Source: Lycocorax pyrrhopterus obiensis
Lineage: Eukaryota; Chordata; Aves; Passeriformes; Paradisaeidae
Reading direction: 5' to 3'
DNA: 64,000 bases
NCBI GenBank assembly: GCA_014706295.1
Contig: JACSVZ010000038.1
Span: forward strand, 2,356,001-2,420,000
Part shown: positions 49,501-60,282 of the stretch, one piece after another
Layout of the letters: every line of letters starts with the position of its first letter
How positions within the stretch are numbered: position 1 is the first letter of the stretch
The notes under the pieces: model-generated
What the model was told of the DNA's origin: nothing
Seen by the model: only the letters and a program-made list of their open reading frames with translations
Databases searched by the model: none
Made by a program: the position numbers and the translations under genes

Positions 49501-50446
49501 CCCTCAGGGGGTCGTAGCCCTCCCTAGGGTCACTGTGCCCCTCCTGAGGGCTGTGCCATGTGTGTGCCCCAGTCCCCTGTGGCATCACCTCCTGGCCACC
49601 CTGTTCCCAGTGTCTTTGCCCGCCAGCTTTGGGGCTGTGCCGCTGGCCCCTTGTCAGGTGTCACAAGCCCTGAGTGTCCCTGGGACTCCTCTCTCCCCCA
49701 AGAGTAATTCTTTGGAGATTTTCCTGCTCTTCAGATGGCAGGAGCGGTGCTGAGGGGATGAGCTCTTCCTTTGCCTCTCCCTTGCAGCCAGGCCAGTGGG
49801 GCCCAGGGGACAGTCCTCGAGCCGGAAGCTGTGGCTGGGAGCCACCAGCCTGCGCTCTGCATCCCGATGGCCTCGCGTGGCCTTTGGGACCGGGCTGGGA
49901 ACAGCCGTGCTTCCCTTCCTCGGAGCCCGGCAGGGCTGATCCCGGCAGGGAAGGGCTGTCCTGCAGCAGTTCCCATCAGCCCTGCCGAGGTCCCACGGGG
50001 ATGTTGTCACTGCTGTCTGTTCCTTGTCTGTCACACTGGGGCAGATCTTTTCCTTGGCAGAAACTCTGTGTCCCTCCCTGTCCCTGTGCTCTGCCATGAT
50101 CAAAGAGCGTTTCCTGGTCCCTCTCCCAGGGGATGTTTTGGGGGCAGGAGGAATGGGAATGTCTCATTCCCTGTGCTTACCCCCCCTCTCTCCTCTCTTC
50201 CCCATCCACCCTCTTGGCAGCATCGAGAAGATCTCCAAAATCACGTCTCCTGTCCTCATCATCCACGGTACGGAGGACGAAGTCATCGACTTCTCCCACG
50301 GCCTGGCGCTCTTCGAGCGCTGCCCCAAGGCCGTGGAGCCGCTGTGGGTGGACGGGGCCGGGCACAATGACATTGAACTCTACAGCCAGTACCTCGAGCG
50401 CCTTCGGAAATTCATCTCCCAGGAGCTGGCCAGCCAACGCAACTAG
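46588..50446 (+). CDS. ABHD17A: ABHD17A, palmitoyl-protein thioesterase (depalmitoylase)
   Basis: Membrane-associated serine hydrolase; ABHD17 proteins remove palmitate from N-Ras, PSD-95 and similar proteins at the plasma membrane and endosomes. Exons: 46588-46892, 48365-48559, 49171-49350, 50221-50446; phases agree; 301 aa (human 310). The N-terminal Cys cluster [11 protein letters not shown] is the palmitoylation anchor. Catalytic Ser181 in GQSIG, Asp246 in [11 protein letters not shown] and His275 in GAGHND all match the human triad after a nine-residue shorter N-terminal loop. The N-terminus ([12 protein letters not shown]) marks the A paralogue, not B or C. Trp221 replaces a Cys I recall in human ABHD17A (TYCFDAFP). 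A second candidate upstream start is absent; the acceptor at 46391 leaves 196 nt of 5' UTR in this exon. Downstream REXO1 has the same strand, as in human. Confidence 0.97.
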
Positions 50447-51165
50447 CCAGGGGGACAGGCAGGGGGGTTCTGCTTGTTTCTCCAGTTCTCCCAGTAGCTC
50501 TCCCTAGGCCCTGCTGCTGGAGCTGTAATGAGTTTGTTCAGCCTCAGCTCTAGGCTCAGCAGAGGGCAGGAGGCCCTGGAATGGACAGTGTTGGCTCTCG
50601 GACACGAGCACAGCTCTCCTCCCTGCCGGTGCCAGCCCCGGCGCTGCTGGCACCACCGGCCCGGCTGGCCAGAGACGGCAGCTCCCTCCTTCCCCCTTCC
50701 CAGAGACATGAGCCCACCCTCCGACGGTGGATCCTTGGCTTCAGACATGTCCTCGTCTCCTCTCCCAAACCGGCGAAGCCCCGCGTCCCTCCCGGCCGCT
50801 CTGCTGCTCTGACCATAGCAATAAGGCGAGTTGGAGAGGGGCTGGGGCCCGGCCCCTCCCCGGTGTCCCTGTGGGCGGGACAGAGGAGGTGGCAGCTCCC
50901 GCTCTCCATGGAGCTTTCCCGGGACCAGCGCTGGTGGTGCCCGGTGTTCACCCCGCGGCTGGGGCAGAGCCGTGTCCCCAAGGGGACTATGGGGATGCAT
51001 GGAGGAGGTGTCCCCCTGCCCCACACCTCCTCCAGTCTGGCGCTGCTCAGCCTTCCCAGAGCACTCGTGGTGCTTGGGTCACCCCTGGAAAACCTCCTCC
51101 GGACCACTCGCCCGGGGAACGGGGTGAGGGAACCAGGCAGCGAATAAAGAGCAGAGGTTTAACGT
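50447..51165 (+). terminator. ABHD17A: ABHD17A 3' UTR and polyadenylation site
   Basis: AATAAA at 51143-51148 in GCGAATAAAGAGC, about 700 bp after the stop, with a GTGTGTGCCC downstream element at 51172. Cleavage is expected near 51160-51170. Confidence 0.8.
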
Positions 51166-51169
51166 TTCA

Positions 51170-53380
51170 CCCGTGTGTGCCCTTTCCCTGGGTACCCCTG
51201 GGGGTTCCTGCCCATGACCCAGCCCCAGGGTGTCCAGCCCCTCGACTTTCCCCCTCTTCAGCATCTTCCCTGGATTGCCCTTGGCCAGCTCCCCGATGCT
51301 TGTCACCCTCCTCTGGGGACTGGGTGGCCCCAAGGTGCCAGCGGGAGGAGGGAAGATGCCCTTGGCCCCTGGGACCAGGCTGCAAAGGTCTGTGTGTCCA
51401 GTGGGGCTTGGGGACAACAGGAACCCGTTCCCTTGCCAGCCCCTGTCCCGTGTCATTAGGGGATCCCATGGGATCATGGGTGCAGAGGTGGAGGATGGCC
51501 TCAGCCTTCCAGGAGTTGTGGGGGGCTGGGTGTGCCACAGGGGAAGGGGGACGTCCCCATGGCCTGCTCTGTACCAGGCCAGCACAGCGAGGGACACAGG
51601 GTGGTCCTGGGGCACATGGGATGGTCCTGGGGGAACAAACCTTATTTTTGACTTGCTCCGTGCCCAGTTCTGCCCCCAGCTGTGTGGGGACCTCAGTGAT
51701 TCTGGGGGTGCACTGGCCATGGGGCAGGTGCAGGGGTGTCCCGTGGAGTCCTCCCACGAGCACAGGGAATTTGCCACAGGGAAAGGCAGAGGCTCAGGTT
51801 GGTGGTTTTTGGGACAGCGCCTGCTCTTACACCCCTGGGAAGAGCTGTTTGTGTGTTTTCCTTCCTCCGGGACATCCCTGGCCCCAACCCAAACAGCAAA
51901 ACACTGCTCTGCCCCTTCCCCTCCCTGTCCCTGTTCTGGTGTCCCCTCCCTGACACGAGGCCTTGGGGCCCGCCAGGCTCATGTGAGGAGGGATTTAATC
52001 TCCTTAGGGGCTCAGGGGCCAGGCGGGGGGGCCTCGCTGCACCCCCACGCTCCGAGCACTCCAATGCACCTATTGTTTGGGGCAGGGAGCTGGGGTGGGC
52101 CAAAGTGGGGGGCGTGGGACCCCCTGCTCCCCACACATCCCTCACCTCCCCCAGGACCACAGCTGGGTGTTCCAGAGGAGGAGGGATGACCTTTCCTTGC
52201 TGCTGGGGCTGTGCAGGAGCTGGAAGAGGATGTGGATGGCTCTGGGGGAAACCCTCATTCCTTTTCCGGGGGGATTTTGGGGTCCAGGAGCTGGGACGTC
52301 TGGCTTCTCCCTGCACATCCCCCCAGTCCTTCCTTCCCCATCCCTCTGCCAGCAGTGGCCAGGTGGTTCGGGAGCTTTGGGCTCACACGTGTGCGGGAAG
52401 CCAAAGCCGCCTGGCCCGGCTCCCTCCGGCCGCGCTGTCCCAGGGCTCCCTAATCCCGGCACAGAGACGTTCTGTGTGCACCCAGGGTATTTTTATCCTC
52501 TTACTGCTGCCTGTTTCCTGTTGAGCTGCGGATGCTTCGGAGCGGCTCTGCCTCGCCGGTGGGACAGCTCAGAGCTCGTTGGGTTTGGGGGAATGTCGGG
52601 GTGGCTCGGGGTAGTATTTCCTGTGCCTCAGTTTAAAACAAAGGCAAAAGGTCAGTAAAGTTCAGCCTGGTCTCCAAAGTTTAGAGCCAGCTTGGGAATA
52701 TGGGAGTCCATGGAGATGGTCATTGCCGAGTGCCACCTCCGTGGCGGGGAGTCCTGACTGGGATCAGGGATTTGGATCTGGATCTGTCACTGCTCCTGGC
52801 CCAGGATGGAGGCTCCATCCTCACTCAGCAGCTGGAGTGAGGAGAGAGAGGAGCACTCACCCCTGCACCTTTGAGCTGCAGGGGCCTCAAAGGGTGGGGG
52901 CTGGGGGTCCTGGGCACAGCAACCCCCACCTGGGGCTGAACTGGGCCACGAGCCACTGGGGCAGCACCTCCATCCGCTCTGGGATGACACTTCTGTCCTC
53001 TCTAGGATGACACTTCTGTCCCTTCTGGGTTGACACTTCTGTCTCCTCCGCTGGTGCTGTGGTGTGAGGTGAAGGAAGGGCACTGGGTGGGGGACAGGGC
53101 TGGACGGGTGTGGTGCCTGGAGGGGGACTCTGCAGTGTCCTTTCCCTGGAGGGGAGGAGTGGCCCCAGGCCCCCAGGCCTTGAGTGTCCCCAAAGTCCCT
53201 CCTGCAGCTGCAGCAGAGCAGGGTCAGGGCAGGTGTCCCCCTGGCCAGGTTGAAGCCCTCAGCCAAGGGGGCACAGGAGCCCAGGCCAGGCATGGGGGAC
53301 GTCGGGTGACCGGCCAAGAGGGGTTTAAGTTTCTTTTGGGGCATAAATGAGGCTTTTGATGGCCGGGGCCTGCATGCCAC
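51170..53380. other. No gene recognised after ABHD17A
   Basis: About 2.2 kb without a recognisable exon or repeat family. Human has KLF16 between ABHD17A and REXO1; I see no C2H2 zinc-finger exon with a TGEKPF-type linker here or anywhere up to REXO1. Long open frames (up to 408 aa) are mutually overlapping shadows. Confidence 0.6.
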
Positions 53381-53481
53381 AGTCATGAGACCCCGTTCAG
53401 AGGCCGAGCTCAGTCATGGGATCCAGGAAACTGAATTAAAGCATCTTAAGGAGCTTTTTTCCGAGCTCTGCTCTGGTTTTC

Positions 53482-53545
53482 CACGTGCTTGTCATATGAA
53501 CAAAGACGGTATAAAAGGGCAGAGGGGAAGGATCCCATCGGTGGT
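53482..53545 (+). promoter_or_regulatory. Candidate TATA-type promoter of unknown transcript
   Basis: CCACGTGC (E-box), GTCATATGAACAAAG (CATATG E-box and SOX-like site) and TATAAAAG at 53510-53517 lie within 40 bp, a rare arrangement in this GC-rich DNA. A possible donor, CTCCTTGGTGAGA, follows near 53837, and an acceptor CTCTGTCCGCAG ends near 55436. No encoded protein is recognised, so it could be an unannotated tissue-specific or non-coding transcript, or chance. Confidence 0.3.
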
Positions 53546-53867
53546 CAGGCTGGGAGAGGGGACGGCGTCAGAAAAGGGATGCCAGGGTGAGGGGCACAGC
53601 ACGGTGCTGGCTGAGGTGGCGGGAAGGAGACAGAAAAGGACAAGGAGAGGGGAGGATGCGTTGGCTCTGCCCTGCCCAGTGAGTGAGGTGGAGGCCTTGG
53701 AGAGAGCAGGGACAGTGGGGACAGGGATGGGGGCAGATCTGGGGGAGCAGAGCCCGTGTCCCCACTCCCCGAGCAGCGCAGAGCTGTGAGAGCCCGACGC
53801 GCCCGCGGCTGCACCGCGACACCGGCGGCACCTCCTTGGTGAGACACGGTGAGGGGGGCAGGGGCAT

Positions 53868-54195
53868 GGGGGGCAGGGGCACCCACCACCCTGAGGGGGC
53901 ACCCACAACCCTGAGGGGGCACCCACAACCCTGGGGACACCCACCACCCTGAGGGGGCACCCACAACCCTGAGGGGGCACCCACCACCCTGAGGGGACAC
54001 CCACCACCCCAGGGACACCTACAACCCTGAGGGGGCACCCACCACCCTGAGGGGATACTCACAACCATGAAGGGGCACCCACAACCCTGAGGGGATACCC
54101 ACCACCGTGGGGACACCCACCACCGTGGGGACACCCACCACCCCAGGGACACCTACAACCCTGAGGGGACACCCACAACCTTGGGAGGGCACCCA
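53868..54195. repeat. 20 bp minisatellite, CACCCACAACCCTGAGGGGG units
   Basis: About 16 imperfect copies with period near 20 bp, varying at CACCACC/CACAACC and GAGGGGGC/GGGGACAC. All frames open on the minus strand. Confidence 0.95.
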
Positions 54196-54419
54196 GAACT
54201 CATGAGTGGCACCCAGAACCAGGGGGGCACCTGGCCCTGCGCTGCTGGCAGGGGCTGGGGACGGGGGTGGCAAGTGGCGGTCCCTGAGGGTCCCTGAGCT
54301 GGGTTGGGACCCTGGGCCTGGGTGGGAAACTATGGGATGGCCCCACCCTGGTCTGCCTGTGCAGATCCGTGTGCTCGCAGCACACACGTACCTGCACACA
54401 CGTGTGCACACGGACGGGT

Positions 54420-54461
54420 GAACACACACAGCCCTGCACACAGGGACCTTTGCACGCGTGT

Positions 54462-54497
<36 letters not shown>

Positions 54498-55000
54498 GTG
54501 CACAGCCCTGCAGAGACCTGCACGCACACACAGATGTGCGCACACACACAGAGATGTGCACACATACACACAGATGTGCACTCACACACAGATGTGCACT
54601 CACACACAGATGTGCACACTCACACAGAGATGTGCACAGACATACACACAGATGTGCACTCATGCACACACAGATGTGCACTCACACACACAGATGTGCA
54701 CTCACCCACACACACAGATGTGCACTCACACACACACAGATGTACACACACACAGATGTGCACAGACATACACAGATGTGCACTCACACACACACAGAGA
54801 TGTGCACTCACACACACAGATGTGCACTCACACACACACAGATGTGCACACACACACACACAGATGTGCACTCACACACACAGATGTGCACTCACACAGA
54901 GATGTGCACTCACACACACACAGATGTGCACTCAGAGATGTGCACTCACACACACACAGATGTGCACTCACACACACAGATGTGCACTCACCCCTGAGCA
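54420..55000. repeat. CA microsatellite and ACACAGATGTGCACTCAC minisatellite
   Basis: A pure CA run (54463-54493) leads into about 25 copies of an 18-26 bp unit made of CA repeats plus GATGTGCACTCA. Alternating purine-pyrimidine throughout, so a strong Z-DNA candidate. The long Thr/His/Cys frames are artefacts. Confidence 0.97.
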
Positions 55001-55227
55001 GCCCTACACCCCCTCTGGCCCCTCTCCTCACCCCTCGGGTTCCACACGCAGTCCCTGCACCCACCGGCACCGCTGGGCTGTGTGGCCCCGTTGGCACCTC
55101 ACACCTGCCACGTCCCAAACCGTCCCCAGGGACCGCAGCGCTGCCAGGGCTCTGGGGTGCACCGGGGAGAGCCACGGGATGGTTTTCACCTCCTGGAGAT
55201 GTGGGGCAGGCTGAGAATCTCCAGCTC

Positions 55228-55440
55228 CCTCTGATCCCGCAGCTCCCCTGGCTCTACGGGATCCCCCAGGATGCCCCAGCTGCCATGGGATCCCACAGCT
55301 CCCTGGGATTACCCCACATCCGCGGGATCCCTCAGCTCCTCGGGATTTCCCAGCTCCCCGGGATCCCCCAGCTCCCTCGGATCCTGCAGCTCGCCGGGAT
55401 CCTTGCTCTCCCCTCACGTCTCTCCTCTGTCCGCAGGAGC
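55228..55440. repeat. 18 bp minisatellite, GGGATCCCCCAGCTCCC units
   Basis: About ten imperfect copies of CGGGATCCCTCAGCTCCT. It ends in a good splice-acceptor-like CTCTCCTCTGTCCGCAG. Confidence 0.9.
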
Positions 55441-55599
55441 TCCCGGAGGAGTGCGGGGCCGGGCCCGCTGCCCCCTGTGAGCTTCCCTTTGTCATCCTAT
55501 GCCTGAGCGATGCCTGGAGGCTGGGACGGCCAAGGGAGGCCCACGGGCTGCCACAGCCCCGCGGTGACAGCGCCTGGACAGCACACGTGGGACACGCAC

Positions 55600-55950
55600 C
55601 GGGGCTGGGACAAGAGTCCTCGTGGGGCTGGGACCACCCTGCGGGACGGAAATGTCCCTTTGGAGGGCCAGAACATCCCCGTGGGGGGCTGGGAGCAGCC
55701 CCTTGGTGGAGAAAGCATTGCCTTGTAGGGGCCAGAACGTCCCTTTAGGACACCAGGAACATCCTGGGGGGGATGAAAAATCCCATTGAGGGACCAGAAC
55801 ACCCTGGAGGAGGGGCTGGGATGCATCCCCTTCATGTGCCAGGAGCACCTGTGGGGAGCTGGAGCATCCCCTTGGGGTGCCAGGAGCACCCTGGGGGGCT
55901 GGAAACACCGTGGGGAGCTGGAGCATCCCCCAGGGTGGGCGGTGCCCCGT
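55600..55950. repeat. Imperfect tandem repeat, GGGCTGGGAGCATCCCCTTGG type
   Basis: Degenerate units of about 30-45 bp alternating GGGCTGGAGCATCCCC, GGTGCCAGGAGCACC and AGAACATCCC. No coding capacity recognised. Confidence 0.75.
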
Positions 55951-56714
55951 GGGCTGGGGCTGGGCAGGGTGGGATGCAGCGGCCAGGCCATTGCCCCAGG
56001 ATGTGGAGGGGATTATGGGGTGTCACAGAGAACCCCTGTCTGGGGAGGAACTCCCATGGGGGACATGGATCACGGGGGATTACATGTAGGGTGGCACCCG
56101 GATGGGGTACCGGGAGTGCTGGGAGTGATGTCACCATCCCGATCAGCCCATCCCTGCGAAGAGATGGCCCCATGTGAGGATGTTCTGGCAGCTCCAGGGA
56201 AGGCCCTGTTCTCCCAACTCTGTTTCCTTCTCCAGCTTCACAAACCCCACCCGGCACCTCGTGCTGAGGCTGTGCCAGGACAGTGGAAAAGTTCCCACGT
56301 GGATGCAGAGAAAATCTCCCCCACGGGGAGCAGAAACTCGGATGTGGCAATGCAGAACAAGGAGCAGGGAGTGGGGGTCTGTGGGGGGAGGCTCTGGTCA
56401 CACCAGCATCTCCAGCTGGTTTCCATTGTTTTGGACTCTTCTCCCAAAACTGGACCCCACTCACCCAGCTGGGGGTTCACGGCAGGGCAGGGAGCAGCTG
56501 GGGGGCAGGGCTGGAGGATGGGGATGAGATTCCAGGGAAATCCCCAAGCCCCAGGGCTGGATCTGAGCTCTGCTCCGGGGAGCACACCAGGAGCATCCCC
56601 GTGGCAGCCCTGGAGCCACATTCCTGAGCCACATCCTCGTGTGGTTCCAGACGTGTGGGGGACACCCAGCAGGGCGTGAGGTCACCCTGGCACCAGGGCA
56701 GGCCCCTGTGTGAC

Positions 56715-57035
56715 CCAGCACAGCACAGTGTGATGTCTCTCTGTCACAGGGGACAGGTCCTGTGTCATTGTCACCCAGCACACTGCGGTGTCTCCCTGTC
56801 ACAGGGGGCAGGTCCCTGTGTCACCCAGCAGCAGTAACAGTGTGGTGTGTCCCTGTCACCCTGTGTCACCCAGCACACTGCGGTGTGTCCCTGTCACAGG
56901 GGGCAGGTCACAGGTTCCTGTGTCACCCAGCACACTGCGGTGTCTCCCTGCCACAGAGGGCAGGTCACAGGTTCCTGTGTCACCCAGCACAGTGTGGTGT
57001 GTCCCTGTCACAGGGGACAGGTCCCTGTGTCCCCC
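56715..57035. repeat. Minisatellite, CCTGTGTCACCCAGCACACTG units
   Basis: Six to seven copies of a roughly 50-60 bp unit combining CACAGGGGGCAGGTCCCTGTG, CACCCAGCACACTGCGGTG and TGTCCCTGTC. Confidence 0.93.
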
Positions 57036-57595
57036 AGCAGCAGGAAGGGCTGTGGCAGGGGTGGCTCCAGCCCCGATGCAGTGACATCCCCCTGCCTGGC
57101 TCTCGTGGGGAGGCGAGGGCCAAACCCCCATCCCCTTTGTCCCTGCAGGGACTGAGGTTGGTGACAGCCCCACCCTGTGCCCACCCCTGCCCCAGCTTGT
57201 CCCCCTCCTTAGCTGAAATCAGGGGTTTTGGCTGTGGGACGGGGGGGCAGTGGGGTTGGGGACCCCTCATTTCCCTGCAGAGGGTCAGGAGCTTTGAGGT
57301 GTTGAGGGGGTCCCTTGGTCAGTCAAGGAGGCTGGGGGGTGTGTTTTAGGTTCTGAGGAGGGTTGGAGGGATTCCTGTGGAGTGCTGAGCAGGATGGGGG
57401 AATTTGGGGGTTGTTGCTTTCAGAGGAGCTGCCTCGGTGTGCAGAGGGACCCTCGGGACCTTTCCCAGTGCTGTTGACTGGGAGCTGAGTGGGCATCCCA
57501 GTTAACTGAGCTTAGGTGGGGAGGCAAAAGCATAGCCACACCAGCCTCAAGTTTGGGAAGCTTTTCCATGTGGGTCCTCCAGGTCTGGGCAGAAA

Positions 57596-57650
57596 CAAGT
57601 ATTTTATTTTATTACTTATTTTATTATTTATTTTATTTAGTTTAATTGTT
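57596..57650. repeat. TTTA-rich microsatellite
   Basis: About 50 bp of TATTTTATTTTATTAC-like AT sequence in GC-rich surroundings. Confidence 0.9.
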
Positions 57651-58779
57651 CTGGTTCGTGAGCTGAGGAAGCGCAGGATGAGAATTATAAGGCAGGGAAA
57701 TACCCTGTGTGCCTGTGCTTTTGTTTATGTGTGTGTCTTTCTTGAGGCTTCTCTGTTACAGCTGAAGTTCTATAAAACAGATTTATCCATACCATAAAAA
57801 TAAAACCACTCTGTTTTTGTGGGGGAAAGAGGAGCTTGCTCTCCCAGGACTGGTGGGAGAAGGGAACTGGCTGGGGAGGTGTGGGTGAGGATCTCAGCAC
57901 AGCCCTCCCCCAGTACCTGTAAAGCACCTTGTGCCAGGGCCAGGTTTCTGCCGGAGGGAAGGCAGCTCATCTCCTGGAGTTTCCTGCTTTTTAGAAGCTT
58001 TTTATGGATTATTCAGGTTTCCCGGGGTCAGCAGCTGCTGGTTCTGCTCAGTGTTGGGTTCCTCTCCTGGCATCCTCCTCTCCTGGACTCTGCTGGGATG
58101 CCGTGGGAGCAGCATGTTTCCAAATTTCCAAATTTGGAAAAAGAAGCGGATTTTTTTCACTTAAGACTATCACAAACCACAACTTTAGCAATCTTTCCCT
58201 TGTCCCTCCCTTTGGCCAAGGCCGACTCCTCCTTGTGCACTTTTCTCTGCATCACCCAACTGTTCCTGGCACTGCCCTTGAGCTTCCCATCTCTCCTTGC
58301 ACAAGTGATGAGGCTCTCCTGGATCATCCCGGCTCTCCAGGCTGCGGTGTCCAGCTCCACCCCATGGAATTTCTCCTCGGAGGGCTTGGTCCTTGCTGAT
58401 ATCCCAGAAGGGCCTCACCTGCTGAAGGTGGAGTCTCCCTCCTCCGAACACCCAAGGCAGTGGCAGTGCCAGGTGATTCCCAGGAGCTGTGGATGCCCCT
58501 CCCCTGGTTGATCCCCCCAGGGCTGGCTCTGAATCCCAGCTCCGAATCCCTGCTCCAGCGTAGGCTCAGCTCAGCCAGTGCTGTCACTGCGTGCCTCAGT
58601 TTCCCCACCGGTAAATGCAGGTGTGGTGACTACCCGGGGCAAGGAGCGGGCTGGGCCCTCATGGGATGTGGAACCAGTTCTTGGTCTGGCCTTGGCCTCG
58701 GGGCCACTGCCCAAACCTGTCCAGTGCCCTGCTGCTCTCCAGGGGGCCCAAGCTGTGCTGGGGCTCAGGGAGGTGGTTT

Positions 58780-59140
58780 GAGGTGGTCCGTGCTGGGGTG
58801 GATGGGCTGTACTGGGGCTGGTGGTCCATGGCAGCCCATGCTGGGACATGCTGAGGCAGTGGGGTGTACTGAGACCAGGGCAGTGGTCCATGCTGGGGAG
58901 GTGGTTCATGGTGGTCCATGCTAGGGATGATCCGTGCTGGGGCCAGTGGTCCATGGTGGTCTGTGCTGGAGGCAGCAGGCTGTACCAGGGCTGGGGCAGT
59001 GGCCCATGCTGGGGGCAGTGGTCCATGGCGGTCCATGCTGGGAATACTGGAATGTGCTGGGGCCAGTGGTCCGTGCTGGGATCTGCAGGCTCTGCTGGTG
59101 TGGTGGTCAGTGGTGCTCCACCGTGGTCTGTGCTCAGGAT
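58780..59140. repeat. Minisatellite, GGTCCATGCTGGGG units
   Basis: About 18 imperfect copies of a 17-24 bp unit (CAGTGGTCCATGCTGGGG). Ends 200 bp before the CR1 foldback. Confidence 0.9.
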
Positions 59141-59337
59141 GCTGGGCTGACGGGCCACAGAGCAGGGAACCCGTGACCGTCCCTGTGCCCACAGCCGGGG
59201 GGCTCGTTCTGGGGGTGCCGGGGGACGCTGGGGGTGCTCGGCAGCAGGATGAGGTGGCTGCAGCCCCGGGGCTGTACCTCCAACCCCTGTGTCTCCCCGC
59301 GCTACGGGGATGTGCCAAACCCGGCCGAGCTTGGATT

Positions 59338-59455
59338 ACAGAATGCTGGAATATCCTGAGCTGCGAGGGACGCACAGGGATCCTCGAGTCCAACTCCCGG
59401 CCCTGCACAGACACCCCAACAATCCCACCCTGGGCATCCCTGAGAGCGCTGATTC
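59338..59455 (-). mobile_element. CR1 LINE 3' fragment, left arm of a foldback
   Basis: Plus strand: GAATGCTGGAATATCCTGAG, then GCACAGACACCCCAACAATC and GGGCATCCCTGAGAGCGCT. It is the inverted complement of about 59759-59870 in the neighbouring CR1. Confidence 0.88.
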
Positions 59456-59872
59456 TGGATGGCGGCTCCAGCAGCCCGGCCACGTCCCGAGGGAACGGGA
59501 ACTCTGAACTCAGCCGGAGCAGAGGAGACTGAGGGGAGGCTCCTCGGGGGCTGCAGCTCCTCCCGAGGGGAGGCGGAGGGGCAGGGGCTGAGCTCTGCTC
59601 TGGGCCAGGGACAGGAGCCCAGGGAACGGCTGGAGCTGTGTCAGGCCTTGGGATGGATCTCAGGGAAAGGTTCTTCCCCCCGAGGGTGCTGGGCACTGCC
59701 CAGGCTCCCCAGGGAATGGTCCCGGCCCCAAGGCTGCCAGAGCTCCAGGAGCGTTTGGACAGCGCTCTCAGGGATGCCCAGGGTGGGACTGTTGGGGTTT
59801 CTGTGCAGGGACACGAGTTGGATCAATGATCGCTGTAGGATCCACCTCAGGATATTCCAGGATTCTGTGACA
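59456..59872 (+). mobile_element. CR1 LINE 3' copy, right arm of a foldback
   Basis: Sense CR1: GGAGCAGAGGAGACTGAGGG, GGGATGGATCTCAGGGAAAG, GGCACTGCCCAGGCTCCCCA and ending ATATTCCAGGATTCTGTGA. Same subfamily as 27902-28280. It ends about 115 bp before the REXO1 YY1 site. Confidence 0.9.
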
Positions 59873-60092
59873 GCTCCCGGCCCGCCCTCAGCACCGCCCC
59901 AGCCCCGCCCCGCTCTCAGGCGCGCCGCGGGCAGCCCTGTGCGGGCAGCGGCGTCTCGGGGTCCTCGCTGCCGCGCCCGGCGCTCCCAAGATGGCGGTGG
60001 GGCCGGCACCGGTCGTGTGAGGCGGGAGCCTGTCCCGGCTGCCCGCGGCTCCTCCGCCCGCCCGGCCCCGCTCCCGCCCCGCAGCCGGCGGG
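59873..60092 (+). promoter_or_regulatory. REXO1: REXO1 CpG promoter with YY1 site and short upstream ORF
   Basis: CAAGATGGCGG at 59987-59997 is the activating YY1 motif usually found just downstream of the transcription start of broadly expressed genes. The ATG inside it opens a nine-codon upstream ORF ending TGA at 60020, 72 bp before the REXO1 start. Confidence 0.65.
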
Positions 60093-60282
60093 ATGCTCAG
60101 ATCCACCGGCTACTTCCGCGGCATCGACTGCCCGTTCCTCAACGCCGGGGGGTCGGGGCCGGGCCGGGGATGCCGCAGGCCCTACTGCCACTTCCGGCAC
60201 CCCCCGGTGGCCCCGGCGCCGTGCGGAGCCTCCAGAGCCTCGGGCGACCCCAGCGTGGGGCTCCCGCTCGGACACGGCGCAG
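60093..60282 (+). CDS. REXO1: REXO1 (RNA exonuclease 1 homolog), exon 1; rest beyond the window
   Basis: First coding exon, 63 codons plus one base, closing with GCGCAG and donor GTACGG at 60283. It encodes [15 protein letters not shown] and later [10 protein letters not shown], the conserved N-terminal Cys/His motif of REXO1 (elongin-A-binding protein 1), resembling a CCCH-type finger. The DEDDh exonuclease domain lies near the C-terminus and is outside the window. Strand and position after ABHD17A agree with human 19p13.3. I found no second exon (the expected YDPYNPELP region) before 64000, so intron 1 exceeds 3.7 kb. Confidence 0.87.

Noticed and set aside
50727..51953. 408 aa plus-strand open frame after ABHD17A
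   Set aside because: Overlaps the ABHD17A 3' UTR and polyA site and competes with equal-length frames on both strands; composition is GC-driven.
54304..55506. 400 aa frame rich in His, Thr and Cys
   Set aside because: Produced by the CA and GATGTGCACTCA repeat array, open in all frames.
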